Shown here one piece after another: positions 1 through 7,942 of a DNA stretch of 64,000 bases. How positions within the stretch are numbered: position 1 is the first letter of the stretch; every line of letters starts with the position of its first letter. The DNA is from Kitasatospora terrestris (GTDB taxonomy: Bacteria > Actinomycetota > Actinomycetes > Streptomycetales > Streptomycetaceae): contig NZ_BAABIS010000001.1 in NCBI RefSeq assembly GCF_039542905.1, positions 6,448,001-6,512,000 on the forward strand, given 5' to 3'. Both the position numbers and the translations under genes were made by a program. The notes beneath the pieces were generated by a model. The model saw only the letters and a list, made by a program, of their open reading frames with translations. It was not told where the DNA came from and did not search any database.

Positions 1-787
1 ACCTCACGGCGGCCTCCAGGCAGGCCCGGGCGATGCCGACGCAGCCCGCGGCGACCGACATCCGGCCCTTGGCGAGGGCGGCCATGGCGACGGTGAAGCC
101 CTTGCCCTCCGCGCCGAGCCGGGCGCTGTCGGGCACCCGGACGCCGTCGAAGGTCAGCTCGGCGGTGGCCTGGCCGCGCAGGCCGAGCTTGCCGTGGATC
201 AGCCGCCGCTCGAAGCCGGGGGAGTCGGTGGGCACCAGGAACGCCGTCACCCCCCGGTGGCCCGGCCCGCCGGTGCGGGCGAAGACCAGGGCGACCTCGG
301 CCCAGGTGCCGTTGGTGATGAACGTCTTCGAGCCGGTGATCAGCCAGTCGTCGCCGTCGCGCACCGCGCGGGTGGTGAGGTTGGCGGCGTCCGAGCCGGT
401 GCCGGGCTCGGTGAGCGCGAAGCAGGCCAGCGCCTCGCCGGAGGTGAGCCGGGGCAGCCAGTGCCGCTTCTGCTCCTCGGTGCCGAAGGAGTTGACGGAC
501 TTGCCGACCAGGCCCAGCGAGACCGAGACGATGCCGCGCACCGAGGAGTCGCCGCGGCCGAGCTCCTCCAGGACCAGGCAGTACGCGAGGTGGTCGCCGC
601 CGCTGCCGCCGTACTCCTCGGGCAGGGTGAGGCCGAGGAAGCCCAGCTTGCCGAGTTTGCGCACGATCCCCAGGTCCACCTGCTCGGCCCGGTCCCACTC
701 GGCGGCGTGCGGCACGATCTCGCGGTCGGTGAAGTCCGCCGCGAGTTCGCGGACGGCGGCCTGCTCCTCGGTGAGTTCCAGGTTCAT
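1..787 (-). CDS. acyl-CoA dehydrogenase, 3' end outside window
   Basis: FAD-dependent alpha,beta-dehydrogenation of an acyl-CoA thioester, a beta-oxidation or branched amino-acid catabolism step in the cytoplasm. The minus-strand reading frame opens with an ATG at 787 preceded by GAGGTG and reads MNLELTEEQAAVREL, the usual ACAD amino-terminal helix, followed by a GSGGDHLAY segment, the FALTEPGTGSDA flavin-site stretch and the ITGSKTFITNG signature, then AARTGG-type beta-domain sequence. About 262 residues are visible; the catalytic glutamate and the carboxy-terminal helical domain lie beyond base 1. It is transcribed divergently from the TetR gene starting at 924, with a palindrome between them, so it is the likely target of that regulator. 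The acyl substrate cannot be read from this part. Confidence 0.93.
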   Translation of the reverse strand, partial: MNLELTEEQAAVRELAADFTDREIVPHAAEWDRAEQVDLGIVRKLGKLGFLGLTLPEEYGGSGGDHLAYCLVLEELGRGDSSVRGIVSVSLGLVGKSVNSFGTEEQKRHWLPRLTSGEALACFALTEPGTGSDAANLTTRAVRDGDDWLITGSKTFITNGTWAEVALVFARTGGPGHRGVTAFLVPTDSPGFERRLIHGKLGLRGQATAELTFDGVRVPDSARLGAEGKGFTVAMAALAKGRMSVAAGCVGIARACLEAAVR

Positions 788-805
788 GCGGCGGGCACCT
801 CGATA

Positions 806-822
806 AACTAGCGCTGCAAGTT
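806..822. promoter_or_regulatory. palindromic operator candidate between acyl-CoA dehydrogenase and TetR gene
   Basis: AACTAGCGCTGCAAGTT shows dyad symmetry (AACT-GC-GC-AGTT arms around a 3-base centre) and is noticeably AT-rich for this genome. It lies about 20 bases upstream of the dehydrogenase start and about 100 bases upstream of the TetR start, the classic position for a TetR-family operator shared by a divergent pair. Binding is inferred. Confidence 0.5.
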
Positions 823-923
823 TTATGGTGACTGTAGCCCGCACCCGGCGGCCTGGGAAGGGGGACCGCACCGCGGCGCCTGCAACAATGGGCGGTCACC
901 CGAACGGACCGGAGGAGGCGACC

Positions 924-1559
924 GTGGCCCGACCGCGCACCCCGCTGCTCAGCCGCGGGCGGATCGTGTCGACCGCCCTCGCCCTGGTCGACGCCGAAGG
1001 CCTGGACGGGCTCTCCACCCGCCGCCTGGCCACCGAGCTCTCGGTCAGCGGGCCCTCGCTCTACAACCACTTCGCCACCAAGGACGAGCTGCTCGACGCC
1101 GTGGTCGACAGTGTGATGGGCGAGGTGGACCTGTCGATGTTCGACGCGCCGCGGTCCTGGCGGACGGCGCTGCGCGACTGGGCCCGCTCGTACCGGGCGG
1201 CGCTGGCCGCCCACCCCAACATCGTGCCGGTGCTGGCCCAGGGACCCGGCCGCCGGCCGAACGCGCTCCGGCTCGCCGACGCCGTCTTCGGCTGCCTGGT
1301 GGACGCCGGGTGGCCGCGCGGACAGGCCACCCGGGTCGGTGCGCTGATGCGCTACTTCATCACCGGCTCCGCGCTCGGCTCCTTCGCGGCCGGCTTCCCC
1401 GAGGACGCCCAGCTGTACGCGGCGCACTACCCGCACCTGGGCGAGGCGCACCTGCTGGCCGAGCACCGCCGCTCGATCGACGAGGGCGCGTTCGAGACCG
1501 GCCTGGAGGCGCTCCTGGACGGTCTCGAACTGCGCTACGCCCGCCTGAACGCGGGCTGA
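924..1559 (+). CDS. TetR/AcrR-family transcriptional regulator
   Basis: Dimeric DNA-binding repressor. The GTG at 924 is chosen because GGAGGAG sits 7 bases upstream (911-917); an upstream in-frame start at 825 has no ribosome site and would cover the operator region. The 211-residue protein has the TetR helix-turn-helix near residues 10-55 (RGRIVSTALALVDAEGLDGL, then RRLATELSVSGPSLYNHFATKDELLDAV). The ligand domain after residue 60 contains RYFITGSALGSFAAGF, typical of the TetR_C group with a hydrophobic effector pocket. Divergent to the acyl-CoA dehydrogenase, it probably represses that gene and itself, with an acyl-CoA or related lipid as effector; the ligand is inference. Confidence 0.92.
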   Translation: MARPRTPLLSRGRIVSTALALVDAEGLDGLSTRRLATELSVSGPSLYNHFATKDELLDAVVDSVMGEVDLSMFDAPRSWRTALRDWARSYRAALAAHPNIVPVLAQGPGRRPNALRLADAVFGCLVDAGWPRGQATRVGALMRYFITGSALGSFAAGFPEDAQLYAAHYPHLGEAHLLAEHRRSIDEGAFETGLEALLDGLELRYARLNAG

Positions 1560-1570
1560 CCCCGGCGCGC

Positions 1571-1601
1571 GGCCCGCCCGGCCCGAGGCGCGCGGCGGGC
1601 C
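1571..1601. terminator. hairpin between convergent TetR and phosphotransferase genes
   Basis: GGCCCGCC (1571-1578) pairs with GGCGGGCC (1594-1601) around a GC-rich loop directly between two convergent stop codons. No U-tract, as is common for actinobacterial terminators; could serve both strands. Confidence 0.35.
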
Positions 1602-2807
1602 TCAGCCCGCGACGGCCTCCAGCGCCCGGCGGATCTCGCCCGCCGGGTCGCCCTCGTGGTAGATCCGCTCGCTCGGCTCGATGCCGTCCAGGAACTCCTG
1701 GTAGCGGATCGCGTAGTACACGTGCATCAGCGGCGCGGCCAGCTCCAGCGCCCGCTCCGGGTCGCTGCCCGGCGCCAGCTCCCGCCAGGCCGCCACCCAG
1801 CGCCCGCGGGCCTCGGCCCAGCGCTCCGGCGACAGGAACGGCCGCGCCCGCAGGCCGTCGAAGGCCGGGTGGCCGAAGAACGCGTCGGAGAAGTCGATCG
1901 CCACCGTGACGCCGTCCCGGTGGCGCCAGTTGCCCGGGTGGTAGTCGCCGTGCACCGGGCTCTCCGGCAGCCCGCAGGCCGCCAACGCGTCGGCGATGCC
2001 GGGCAGTTGACCGGTGAGCGCGTGCGCCGCCGCCAGCTCCTCGGCGGACAGGTCGGTCACCTTGCCGCTCGCCAGCAGCTCGCCGAACGCGCCGGCCAGC
2101 GCGGCGGGCGTCCGGTCGCTCAGCGCCGGGTCGCGACGGCCGGCCAGCGCGGCCTGGGCGCGGGCGAGGTTCTCCACGGCGTCGAGCATGGCGTCCTCGG
2201 GCACGCCCCAGCAGTCCACGCCCGGCACCTGCTCCAGCAGCACCCGGTGGTCGTCCGCCGCCAGCACACCGGGGACCAGCGCCGGGTCGGCGGTGGCGAA
2301 CAGCGCGATGGCACGGGCCTCGTCCACGCCGAACGGCGGCGTGGTCTTCAGCCAGACCGGGCCGTCGGCGGTCGGGATCCGGAACAGGCCGGAGAGGTTC
2401 CAGGTCTTCACCTGCTCCGCCGGGCCGAGCGCCGGGCGGCCGAGGGCGGCCAGCTCGGCCCCGGCCCAGTCGAGCGCGGCCCGCAGCCCGTCCGCCGTCG
2501 CCCACGGCAGGCGCAGCGGGTGGTCCGCCAGCTCGCCGTCCACCGGGGCCGGCTCCAGCTCGGCGGCCGGACGCTCCAGCGCCTCCACGTGGTAGCGGAC
2601 CAGCCCGCCGCGGCCGCCCTCGCCGCCGTCCACCGACAGCAGCCGCAGCACCACCGCCGGGACGCCGATCCGGTCCGTCAACCCGTCCACCACGCACGCC
2701 GCTTCGGCCCAGTGCGGGGAGTCCACCGGGAACGGGCCGACCTCGCCCAGGAGTTCGCCCTGCCAGGTCACCACGGCGGTGACACGCCGTTCTTCATTCG
2801 TCTGCAC
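1602..2807 (-). CDS. aminoglycoside phosphotransferase-family kinase (APH/ChoK fold)
   Basis: Predicted cytoplasmic small-molecule phosphotransferase of the APH superfamily. The GTG at 2807 has GGAG about 9 bases upstream; a GTG 24 bases earlier is an alternative. In the roughly 401-residue protein the Brenner motif HGDYHPGNW near residue 290 supplies the catalytic Asp and the Asn metal ligand, and IDFSDAFFGHPAFD about 17 residues later is the DFG-equivalent. An N-terminal domain of roughly 100 residues precedes the kinase lobe (VVTWQGELLGEVGPF). Such proteins with a trailing LMHVYYAIRYQEFLDGI helix are usually annotated only as phosphotransferase enzyme family. There is no resistance-cluster context, so the substrate is unknown; drug modification should not be assumed. 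It is convergent with the TetR gene, and NOS lies upstream on the same strand. Confidence 0.82.
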   Translation of the reverse strand: MQTNEERRVTAVVTWQGELLGEVGPFPVDSPHWAEAACVVDGLTDRIGVPAVVLRLLSVDGGEGGRGGLVRYHVEALERPAAELEPAPVDGELADHPLRLPWATADGLRAALDWAGAELAALGRPALGPAEQVKTWNLSGLFRIPTADGPVWLKTTPPFGVDEARAIALFATADPALVPGVLAADDHRVLLEQVPGVDCWGVPEDAMLDAVENLARAQAALAGRRDPALSDRTPAALAGAFGELLASGKVTDLSAEELAAAHALTGQLPGIADALAACGLPESPVHGDYHPGNWRHRDGVTVAIDFSDAFFGHPAFDGLRARPFLSPERWAEARGRWVAAWRELAPGSDPERALELAAPLMHVYYAIRYQEFLDGIEPSERIYHEGDPAGEIRRALEAVAG

Positions 2808-2864
2808 CCGCGCATTCTCCGGGTGGACCACCCCGTCGGCCAGCGGTTTTCCACCCGGCCGGGC

Positions 2865-4094
2865 TCACCACGGCTCGCGGGTCAGGAAGGCGGGCCGCAG
2901 GTCCGGGTCCACCGGGTCGTAGTAGCGGTGGTAGACCGGGGTGAGGCCGCCGGAGACCGGGGGCACGATCCAGCTCCAGTCGGCGGGGGTGGGCCGGCCG
3001 AGCCGCTCCTCCTGGGCGATGTGCCGCAGGAAGCGCTCCGATTCGGTGTGGTGGTCGGCCATCGTCACCCCGGCCTCCTGGAAGGAGTGCAGCACCGCGA
3101 CGTTCAGCTCGACCAGCGCGCGGTCCCGCCAGAGCGTGCGCTCGGAGGAGGTGTCCAGGCCGAGCCGCCGCCCGACCTCGTGCAGCATCGCGTACCGGTC
3201 GGCGTCCGCCAGGTTGCGGGCGCCGATCTCGGTGCCCATGTACCAGCCGTTGAAGGGCGCCGCCGGGTAGCGCACCCCGCCGATCTCCAGGGTCATGTCG
3301 CTGATCGCCGGCACCGCGTACCAGCGCAGCCCCAGCTCGGCGAACCAGCCGTGCTCGGGGTGGCGCAGGTCCACCTCCAGCACCGCGTCGTCCGGCACCT
3401 CGAACCAGCGCGGCTCCGCGCCCGGCCCGGGCTGGATCAGCAGCGGCAGGACGTCGAACCGGCCTTCGCCGCTCTTCCACTCCAGCGATCGGGCCAGTGA
3501 GGCCAGTCGCTCCCCGGCCGGGTCGCCGGTCCGGACGCCGTCCTCGTCCAGGTAGCCGGCGTAGCGCACCAGCTGGGAGTTGAGGATCCGGGGGGCCGGG
3601 CGGCCCGGCGCGTCCGGCGCGAAGACCGACACCACCGGGCGGATCCGGCCGCCGTTGGTGGCGGTGCGCAGGTGCGTGAAGCACTCCTGCGCCATCTCCT
3701 CCGGCCCGGTGACGTGCCGCAGGTCGCGCACCACCAGGCTGCGCCAGTACAGCCGTCCGATGCAGCGCGCCGAGTTCCGCCAGGCGATCCGGGCGCCGAA
3801 CGCCAGCTCCTCGACGGTGTGCCGGTAGGTGCCGGTCCGCTCGATCTCGGCGATCACCTCGCGCAGCCGCGGCAGGGGGTCGCCGGCCGCGGGGGTCTCC
3901 TCGTGGAACTGGCGGACGAACGCGGCGGCCTCCGCGACCAGTCCGCGCTGCCCGGCGCCCCCGGGCGGTCCGGCGGCGTCGTGCACCGGGGGCACGGCGT
4001 GGTGCGGGTGGCCCGCCTGCTGGTGGTGGCCGAACGGACAGACCCCTGCCGGGGCCGGCTTGCGTGTACGAAGGCGACTGAAGATCAAGAGCAC
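2865..4094 (-). CDS. nos: nitric oxide synthase oxygenase
   Basis: Bacterial NOS oxygenase: converts L-arginine via N-hydroxyarginine to citrulline and NO using a heme thiolate and tetrahydrobiopterin/folate, with electrons from separate flavoproteins since no reductase domain is attached. The GTG start at 4094 follows GGGAGGG. The heme ligand Cys111 lies in WRNSARCIGRLYW; substrate-binding Trp284 and Glu289 lie in FNGWYMGTEIGARN; SERTLWRDRALVELNVAVLHSF and the TPADWSWIVPPVSGG dimer/pterin region follow. At 409 residues it is a little longer than the Bacillus enzyme because of a 60-residue N-terminal extension rich in His (HHQQAGHPHHAVPPVH) with a CPFGH motif. Streptomycete NOS is known to supply NO for thaxtomin nitration (TxtD), but no nitrating P450 or thaxtomin gene is present here, so a signalling or stress role is more likely. 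Confidence 0.95.
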   Translation of the reverse strand: MLLIFSRLRTRKPAPAGVCPFGHHQQAGHPHHAVPPVHDAAGPPGGAGQRGLVAEAAAFVRQFHEETPAAGDPLPRLREVIAEIERTGTYRHTVEELAFGARIAWRNSARCIGRLYWRSLVVRDLRHVTGPEEMAQECFTHLRTATNGGRIRPVVSVFAPDAPGRPAPRILNSQLVRYAGYLDEDGVRTGDPAGERLASLARSLEWKSGEGRFDVLPLLIQPGPGAEPRWFEVPDDAVLEVDLRHPEHGWFAELGLRWYAVPAISDMTLEIGGVRYPAAPFNGWYMGTEIGARNLADADRYAMLHEVGRRLGLDTSSERTLWRDRALVELNVAVLHSFQEAGVTMADHHTESERFLRHIAQEERLGRPTPADWSWIVPPVSGGLTPVYHRYYDPVDPDLRPAFLTREPW

Positions 4095-4218
4095 ATCCCT
4101 CCCGAGTCACAGGAGTACCGGATGTGCGTGGTTGGGCGCAGAGAGTGAGCGATTCGGCCCACACCGCGCCCGCCCCGCCGCTAGGGTGTGCCCGACTCGC
4201 GGGCCGATCCCGTCCGGA

Positions 4219-4794
4219 TCACCGCCCGGGCCGCTCCCGTCCGGTCACCCGCACGGCCGGGTCCAGGCACCAGGCGAGCAGGCCGGGCCAGGGGCCGTAG
4301 CCGGAGTCCGGGTTGAGGTGCGCCCCGCCCGGCACCAGGTCGGAGTCCAGGCCGAGCGGCCCGGCGTACGCGGCGAGCGCGCCGCCCGGGCAGTAGGGGT
4401 CGTCGTCGGCGGCGACCAGCCGCACCGAGGGGCCCGGCCGGAGGGCGGTCGGTGGGGCGAAGCCGGCGATCTCCGGGATGCCCGCCGTCACCTCGGGGGA
4501 GGGCGGCGCGATCAGCAGCACCCGCTCCGCCCCGGCCGCGACGGGCAGCCCCCGGTCCAGCGCGTGCAGCCACAGCAGGCAGCCGAGGCTGTGGCAGAGC
4601 ACCGTCCGCCCGCCGGGCCGGGCCGGCAGCCGCTCCAGCTCGCCGAGCCAGGCCTCCAACCGCGGCTCGTCCGGGTCGGGGAGCTGCGGGTAGTCGACGT
4701 GGTGGCCGAGCCCGGTGAGCTGCCCGGCGAGCCAGTGCTGCCAGTGGTCGACGGGGCGGCGGTTCTGCCAGCCGTGCAGGATGAGGAAGTCCAT
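4219..4794 (-). CDS. RBBP9/YdeN-family alpha/beta hydrolase
   Basis: Small serine hydrolase of 191 residues, the normal size for the RBBP9/YdeN family. The nucleophile Ser69 sits in VLCHSLGCLLWLH, the acid in VRLVAADDDPYCP around residue 130, and the catalytic His in GGAHLNPDSGYGPWP near 158, a hallmark of this family. The ATG at 4794 opens MDFLILHGWQNR, in which HGW is the oxyanion-hole segment. It stands on the same strand as NOS (124-base gap) and downstream of egtD (78-base gap with a hairpin), so it may be its own unit. Physiological substrate unknown for the family; carboxylesterase activity is the safest statement. Confidence 0.88.
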   Translation of the reverse strand: MDFLILHGWQNRRPVDHWQHWLAGQLTGLGHHVDYPQLPDPDEPRLEAWLGELERLPARPGGRTVLCHSLGCLLWLHALDRGLPVAAGAERVLLIAPPSPEVTAGIPEIAGFAPPTALRPGPSVRLVAADDDPYCPGGALAAYAGPLGLDSDLVPGGAHLNPDSGYGPWPGLLAWCLDPAVRVTGRERPGR

Positions 4795-4810
4795 GCCGAC
4801 GATCTTCGGG

Positions 4811-4849
4811 GCCCGGCGCCGGTGAGGTCCAGCCCGATCGGCGCCGGGC
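4811..4849 (-). terminator. hairpin downstream of egtD
   Basis: GCCCGGCGCC (4811-4820) pairs with GGCGCCGGGC (4840-4849) around a 19-base loop, 24 bases after the egtD stop on the minus strand. Plausible end of the egt operon. Confidence 0.4.
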
Positions 4850-4872
4850 GGTAAGGGTCCGGACGGCGCGGC

Positions 4873-5853
4873 TCAGCCGGCGGACGCCGGGCGGGCGAGC
4901 GAGAGGCCGAAGCGGCCCTGCTCGTCGGTCCACCACTCGGCGAGCCGCATACCCGCCGCCGCCAGCTCCGTCGCGACCCGCTCGCGCCGGAACTTCGCCG
5001 ACACCTCGGTGCGCAGCTCCTCGCCCTCGGCGAAGTGCAGCGGCAGGTCGAGCTCGGGGATCTTCACGGTCTGGTCGCGCCGCGAGCGCAGCCGCATCTC
5101 GATCCACTCCTGCTCGGCGTCCCACAGTGCGACGTGCTCGAACTGCGCCGGGTCGAAGTCCGCCGACAGTTCCCGGTTGAGCACGTTGAGCACGTTGAGG
5201 TTGAACTCCGCGGTCACCCCGGCCGCGTCGTCGTACGCGGCGACCAGCACGCCGGTGTCCTTCACCAGGTCGGTGCCGAGCAGCAGCGCGTCGTCGGGCC
5301 GCAGCCGTTCGCCGATCCCGGCGAGGAAGCGGGCGCGTTCGGCGGGCAGCAGGTTGCCGAGGGTGCCGCCGAGGAAGGCGAGCAGCCGGGGCCCGTCGCC
5401 GTCGGGCAGGTGCAGGCCGTGGGTGAAGTCGGCGAGCACGGCGTGCACGCCCAGCCCCGGGTAGTCCTCGGTCAGGGCCCGCCCGGCCGCCTCCAGGGCG
5501 CTCTCGCTGACGTCGACCGGCACGTAGCTGTCGAGGGTGCCGAGCCCGCGCAGCGCGTCCAGCAGCAGCCGGGTCTTCTCGGACGACCCGGATCCCAGCT
5601 CGACCAGCGTCCGGGCCCGGCTGACCTCGGCGATCTCCGGGGCGCGGGCGACCAGGATGGAGCGTTCGGCGCGGGTCGGGTAGTACTCGGGCAGCCGGGT
5701 GATCTCCTCGAACAGCTCGCTGCCCCGGGCGTCGTAGAACCACTTCGGGGGCAGCCACTTGGGACTCGCGGTCAGACCGTTCTGGACGTCGTGGCGTAGC
5801 GCGTGGTGGAAGTGGTCGGCGGGCAGCAGTCGGGTGAGGTCGTATCCGGTCAC
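4873..5853 (-). CDS. egtD: L-histidine N-alpha-methyltransferase EgtD
   Basis: Trimethylates the alpha-amino group of L-histidine with three S-adenosylmethionines to hercynine, the first committed step of ergothioneine synthesis. The GTG at 5853 follows GAGAGGA and gives 326 residues, matching the family length of about 320. The histidine-binding N-terminal stretch FYDARGSELFEEITRLPEYY (residues 39-58) and the SAM loop LVELGSGSSEKT (83-94) are intact; FLGGTLGNLLPAERARFL and EFNLNVLNVLNRELSADFD are diagnostic EgtD segments. It is the last gene of the cluster, 26 bases after egtC. All four core egt enzymes occur in the order A-B-C-D on one strand, so the pathway to hercynylcysteine sulfoxide is complete here. 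Confidence 0.96.
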   Translation of the reverse strand: MTGYDLTRLLPADHFHHALRHDVQNGLTASPKWLPPKWFYDARGSELFEEITRLPEYYPTRAERSILVARAPEIAEVSRARTLVELGSGSSEKTRLLLDALRGLGTLDSYVPVDVSESALEAAGRALTEDYPGLGVHAVLADFTHGLHLPDGDGPRLLAFLGGTLGNLLPAERARFLAGIGERLRPDDALLLGTDLVKDTGVLVAAYDDAAGVTAEFNLNVLNVLNRELSADFDPAQFEHVALWDAEQEWIEMRLRSRRDQTVKIPELDLPLHFAEGEELRTEVSAKFRRERVATELAAAGMRLAEWWTDEQGRFGLSLARPASAG

Positions 5854-5879
5854 GGTGGGGTCCTCTCGAGGGCGTGGGG

Positions 5880-6620
5880 TCAGTCGATCGGTCGGACGGT
5901 GCTGCCCGCTGCGGTGGCGAGCAGCAGGGAGCGGTCGGGCACCTCGGCCCAGTCGGGTCCGTCGTCGCCGGGCTCCGAGGCGACCAGCACGCCGCCGGCC
6001 GGCCCGGCGCGGTGGTACAGGGTGTCGCCCCAGGCGGTGGCGGCGATCGAGGTGCCGTCGGTGAGCAGCAGGTTGAGCCGGGCGTCGCCGTACTTGGCGG
6101 TCTCCCGGACGGTCTCCGCCAGCGCCTCGCCGGGTTCGGCGCCGCCCCGCAGCCGGTGCAGGACCAGGGCCCACAGCAGGGCCGAGTCGGTCCGCGCCTC
6201 CAGCGCCAGGAGTTCGGCGGGCGGCAGTTCGCCGGCCAGCGGCCCGTACCGCTCGGGCCAGCCGGGCAGCGCGCCGTTGTGGCTGAACAGCCACCGTCCG
6301 GCGGCGAACGGCGCGGCGGCCGCCTCGCCGGCCGCGCAGCCCTCGGTGGCGCTGCGGACGGCCGCCAGCAGCGCGCCGGTGCGCACCACCCGGGCCAGGT
6401 CCGGCAGGTTGGCGTCGGCCCAGATCGGGCCCTCGCGCCGGTAGCGGGCGGGCCGTTCGTCGCCGTCGGCGTACCAGCCGAGGCCGAAGCCGTCCGCGTT
6501 GACCGTGCCGTAGCGCTGCAGCCGGGGCGCCCAGGACTGCCGGTACAGTCCGTACGGCGGCTCCAGCACCAGCCGTCCGAGCGGCACCGGCGGCCCCAGG
6601 TAGGCGAGGTGGCGGCACAT
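5880..6620 (-). CDS. egtC: gamma-glutamyl-hercynylcysteine sulfoxide hydrolase EgtC
   Basis: Class II glutamine-amidotransferase-type hydrolase that removes the gamma-glutamyl group from gamma-glutamyl-hercynylcysteine sulfoxide. The protein starts MCRHLAYLGPP, so Cys2 becomes the N-terminal nucleophile after methionine removal, as required for Ntn hydrolases; RHLAYLG is the family signature. NADGFGLGWY and WLFSHNGALPGWP are the amide-binding segments. 246 residues, normal for EgtC. The ATG at 6620 overlaps the egtB stop (TGATG), so the two are translationally coupled. The context within egtABCD makes the assignment firm. Confidence 0.95.
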   Translation of the reverse strand: MCRHLAYLGPPVPLGRLVLEPPYGLYRQSWAPRLQRYGTVNADGFGLGWYADGDERPARYRREGPIWADANLPDLARVVRTGALLAAVRSATEGCAAGEAAAAPFAAGRWLFSHNGALPGWPERYGPLAGELPPAELLALEARTDSALLWALVLHRLRGGAEPGEALAETVRETAKYGDARLNLLLTDGTSIAATAWGDTLYHRAGPAGGVLVASEPGDDGPDWAEVPDRSLLLATAAGSTVRPID

Positions 6621-7942
6621 CAGCCGGCCTCCGCGTCCCGGGCGGTGCGGAACCCGGAGAAGATCTGCCGCCGGACCGGGTAGTCCCAGTTGCGGAAGGT
6701 GCCCCGGCAGGCGACCGGCGCCACGGCGAACGAGCCGCCGCGCAGCACCTTGTACTCGGGGCCGAAGAACACCTCGGAGTACTCCTTGTACGGCCACACC
6801 CGGAAGCCCGGGTAGCCGGTGAAGTCGCTCGCCGTCCACTCCCACACGTCGCCGATCAACTGCCGGACTCCGTAGGGGGACCGGCCGGCCGGGTAGCCGC
6901 CGACCGGGGCGGGCCGCAGGTGGCGCTGGCCGAGGTTGGCGTGCTCGGGGCCGGGCGACTCGTCGCCCCACGGGTAGCGGCGGGAGCGGTCGGCGACCGG
7001 GTCGTGCCGGGCGGCCTTCTCCCACTCCGCCTCGGTCGGCAGCCGCCGGCCCGCCCACCGGGCGTACGCGTCCGCCTCGTACCAGCTCACGTGCAGCACC
7101 GGTTCGTCGCCGGGCACGGGCTCGACCGTGCCGAAGCGGCGGCGCAGCCACTGCCCGCCCTCGCGCGACCAGAACAGCGGTGCCTCCAGGCCCGCCCGCT
7201 GCCGGTGCGCCCAGCCCTCGGCCGTCCACCAGCGCGGGTCGCGGTAGCCGCCGTCGGCGATGAACTCCTGGTACGCGGCGTTGGAGACCGGGGTGGTGTC
7301 CAGCCAGTACGCGGGCAGGTCGACCCGGTGCGCGGGCCGCTCGTTGTCCAGCGCCCACGGCTCGGTGTCGGTGCCCATGGTGAACGGCCCGGCGGGGATC
7401 AGGACTTCGGCGGGCAGCGGGCCGTCCGGCGCGGGCGGCGGCGGGGGAGCGGTCAGCACCGCCGGTCCCGTGCGCAGCTGGTGGGTGATCAGCATGGTCT
7501 CGTCGTGCTGCTGCTCGTGCTGGACGATCATCCCGAACGCGAAGCCGGCGTCCAGTAGCGGCGCGCCCTCCAGCGGGCTGGCCGCGAGCAGGTCGAAGAC
7601 CCGGCCGCGGACCTCGTGCGCGTAGGCGCGGGCCTGGTCCGGCGGCAGCAGCGGCAGGCTCGGCCGCTCGGCCCGCGGGTGCTCGAAGGCGTCGTACAGC
7701 GGGTCGATCTCCGGGTGCATCGGATCGCGGCCGCCGACGTTGCGCAGCAGCCACAGCTCCTCCTGGTTGCCGATGTGGGCCAGGTCCCAGACCAGCGGAG
7801 ACATCAACGGGGAGTGCTGGGCGGTCAGTTCGCCGTCCTCGACGCAGTCGGTCAGGCCGGCGGTGCGGGTCCGGGCGGCCTCCAGCTCGGCGGCGATCAG
7901 CTCGCGCAGCACGGCGGGGTCGGTGGTGTCGGCGTTCAGCAC
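6620..7942 (-). CDS. egtB: ergothioneine sulfoxide synthase EgtB
   Basis: Non-heme iron sulfoxide synthase that uses O2 to join hercynine with gamma-glutamylcysteine (the actinobacterial type I donor, consistent with egtA and egtC being present). In the 440-residue protein a DinB-like helical domain (residues 12-155) carries the three iron-binding histidines: His56 in VWDLAHIGNQE and the HEQQHDE motif at 142-148. A formylglycine-generating-enzyme-like C-terminal domain (about 185-435) contains FTMGTDTEPWALDNERPAH, RLPTEAEWEKAAR and VLRGGSFAVAP. The start overlaps the egtA stop by 7 bases and the stop overlaps egtC by one base, so the genes form a tightly coupled operon. Confidence 0.96.
   Translation of the reverse strand: MLNADTTDPAVLRELIAAELEAARTRTAGLTDCVEDGELTAQHSPLMSPLVWDLAHIGNQEELWLLRNVGGRDPMHPEIDPLYDAFEHPRAERPSLPLLPPDQARAYAHEVRGRVFDLLAASPLEGAPLLDAGFAFGMIVQHEQQHDETMLITHQLRTGPAVLTAPPPPPAPDGPLPAEVLIPAGPFTMGTDTEPWALDNERPAHRVDLPAYWLDTTPVSNAAYQEFIADGGYRDPRWWTAEGWAHRQRAGLEAPLFWSREGGQWLRRRFGTVEPVPGDEPVLHVSWYEADAYARWAGRRLPTEAEWEKAARHDPVADRSRRYPWGDESPGPEHANLGQRHLRPAPVGGYPAGRSPYGVRQLIGDVWEWTASDFTGYPGFRVWPYKEYSEVFFGPEYKVLRGGSFAVAPVACRGTFRNWDYPVRRQIFSGFRTARDAEAG

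Noticed and set aside
1602..2807. Aminoglycoside resistance gene
   Set aside because: Only the general APH fold is visible; no close resemblance to resistance enzymes and no antibiotic cluster around it.
2865..4094. Thaxtomin biosynthesis locus because of NOS
   Set aside because: No TxtE-like P450, peptide synthetase or pathogenicity-island gene nearby.
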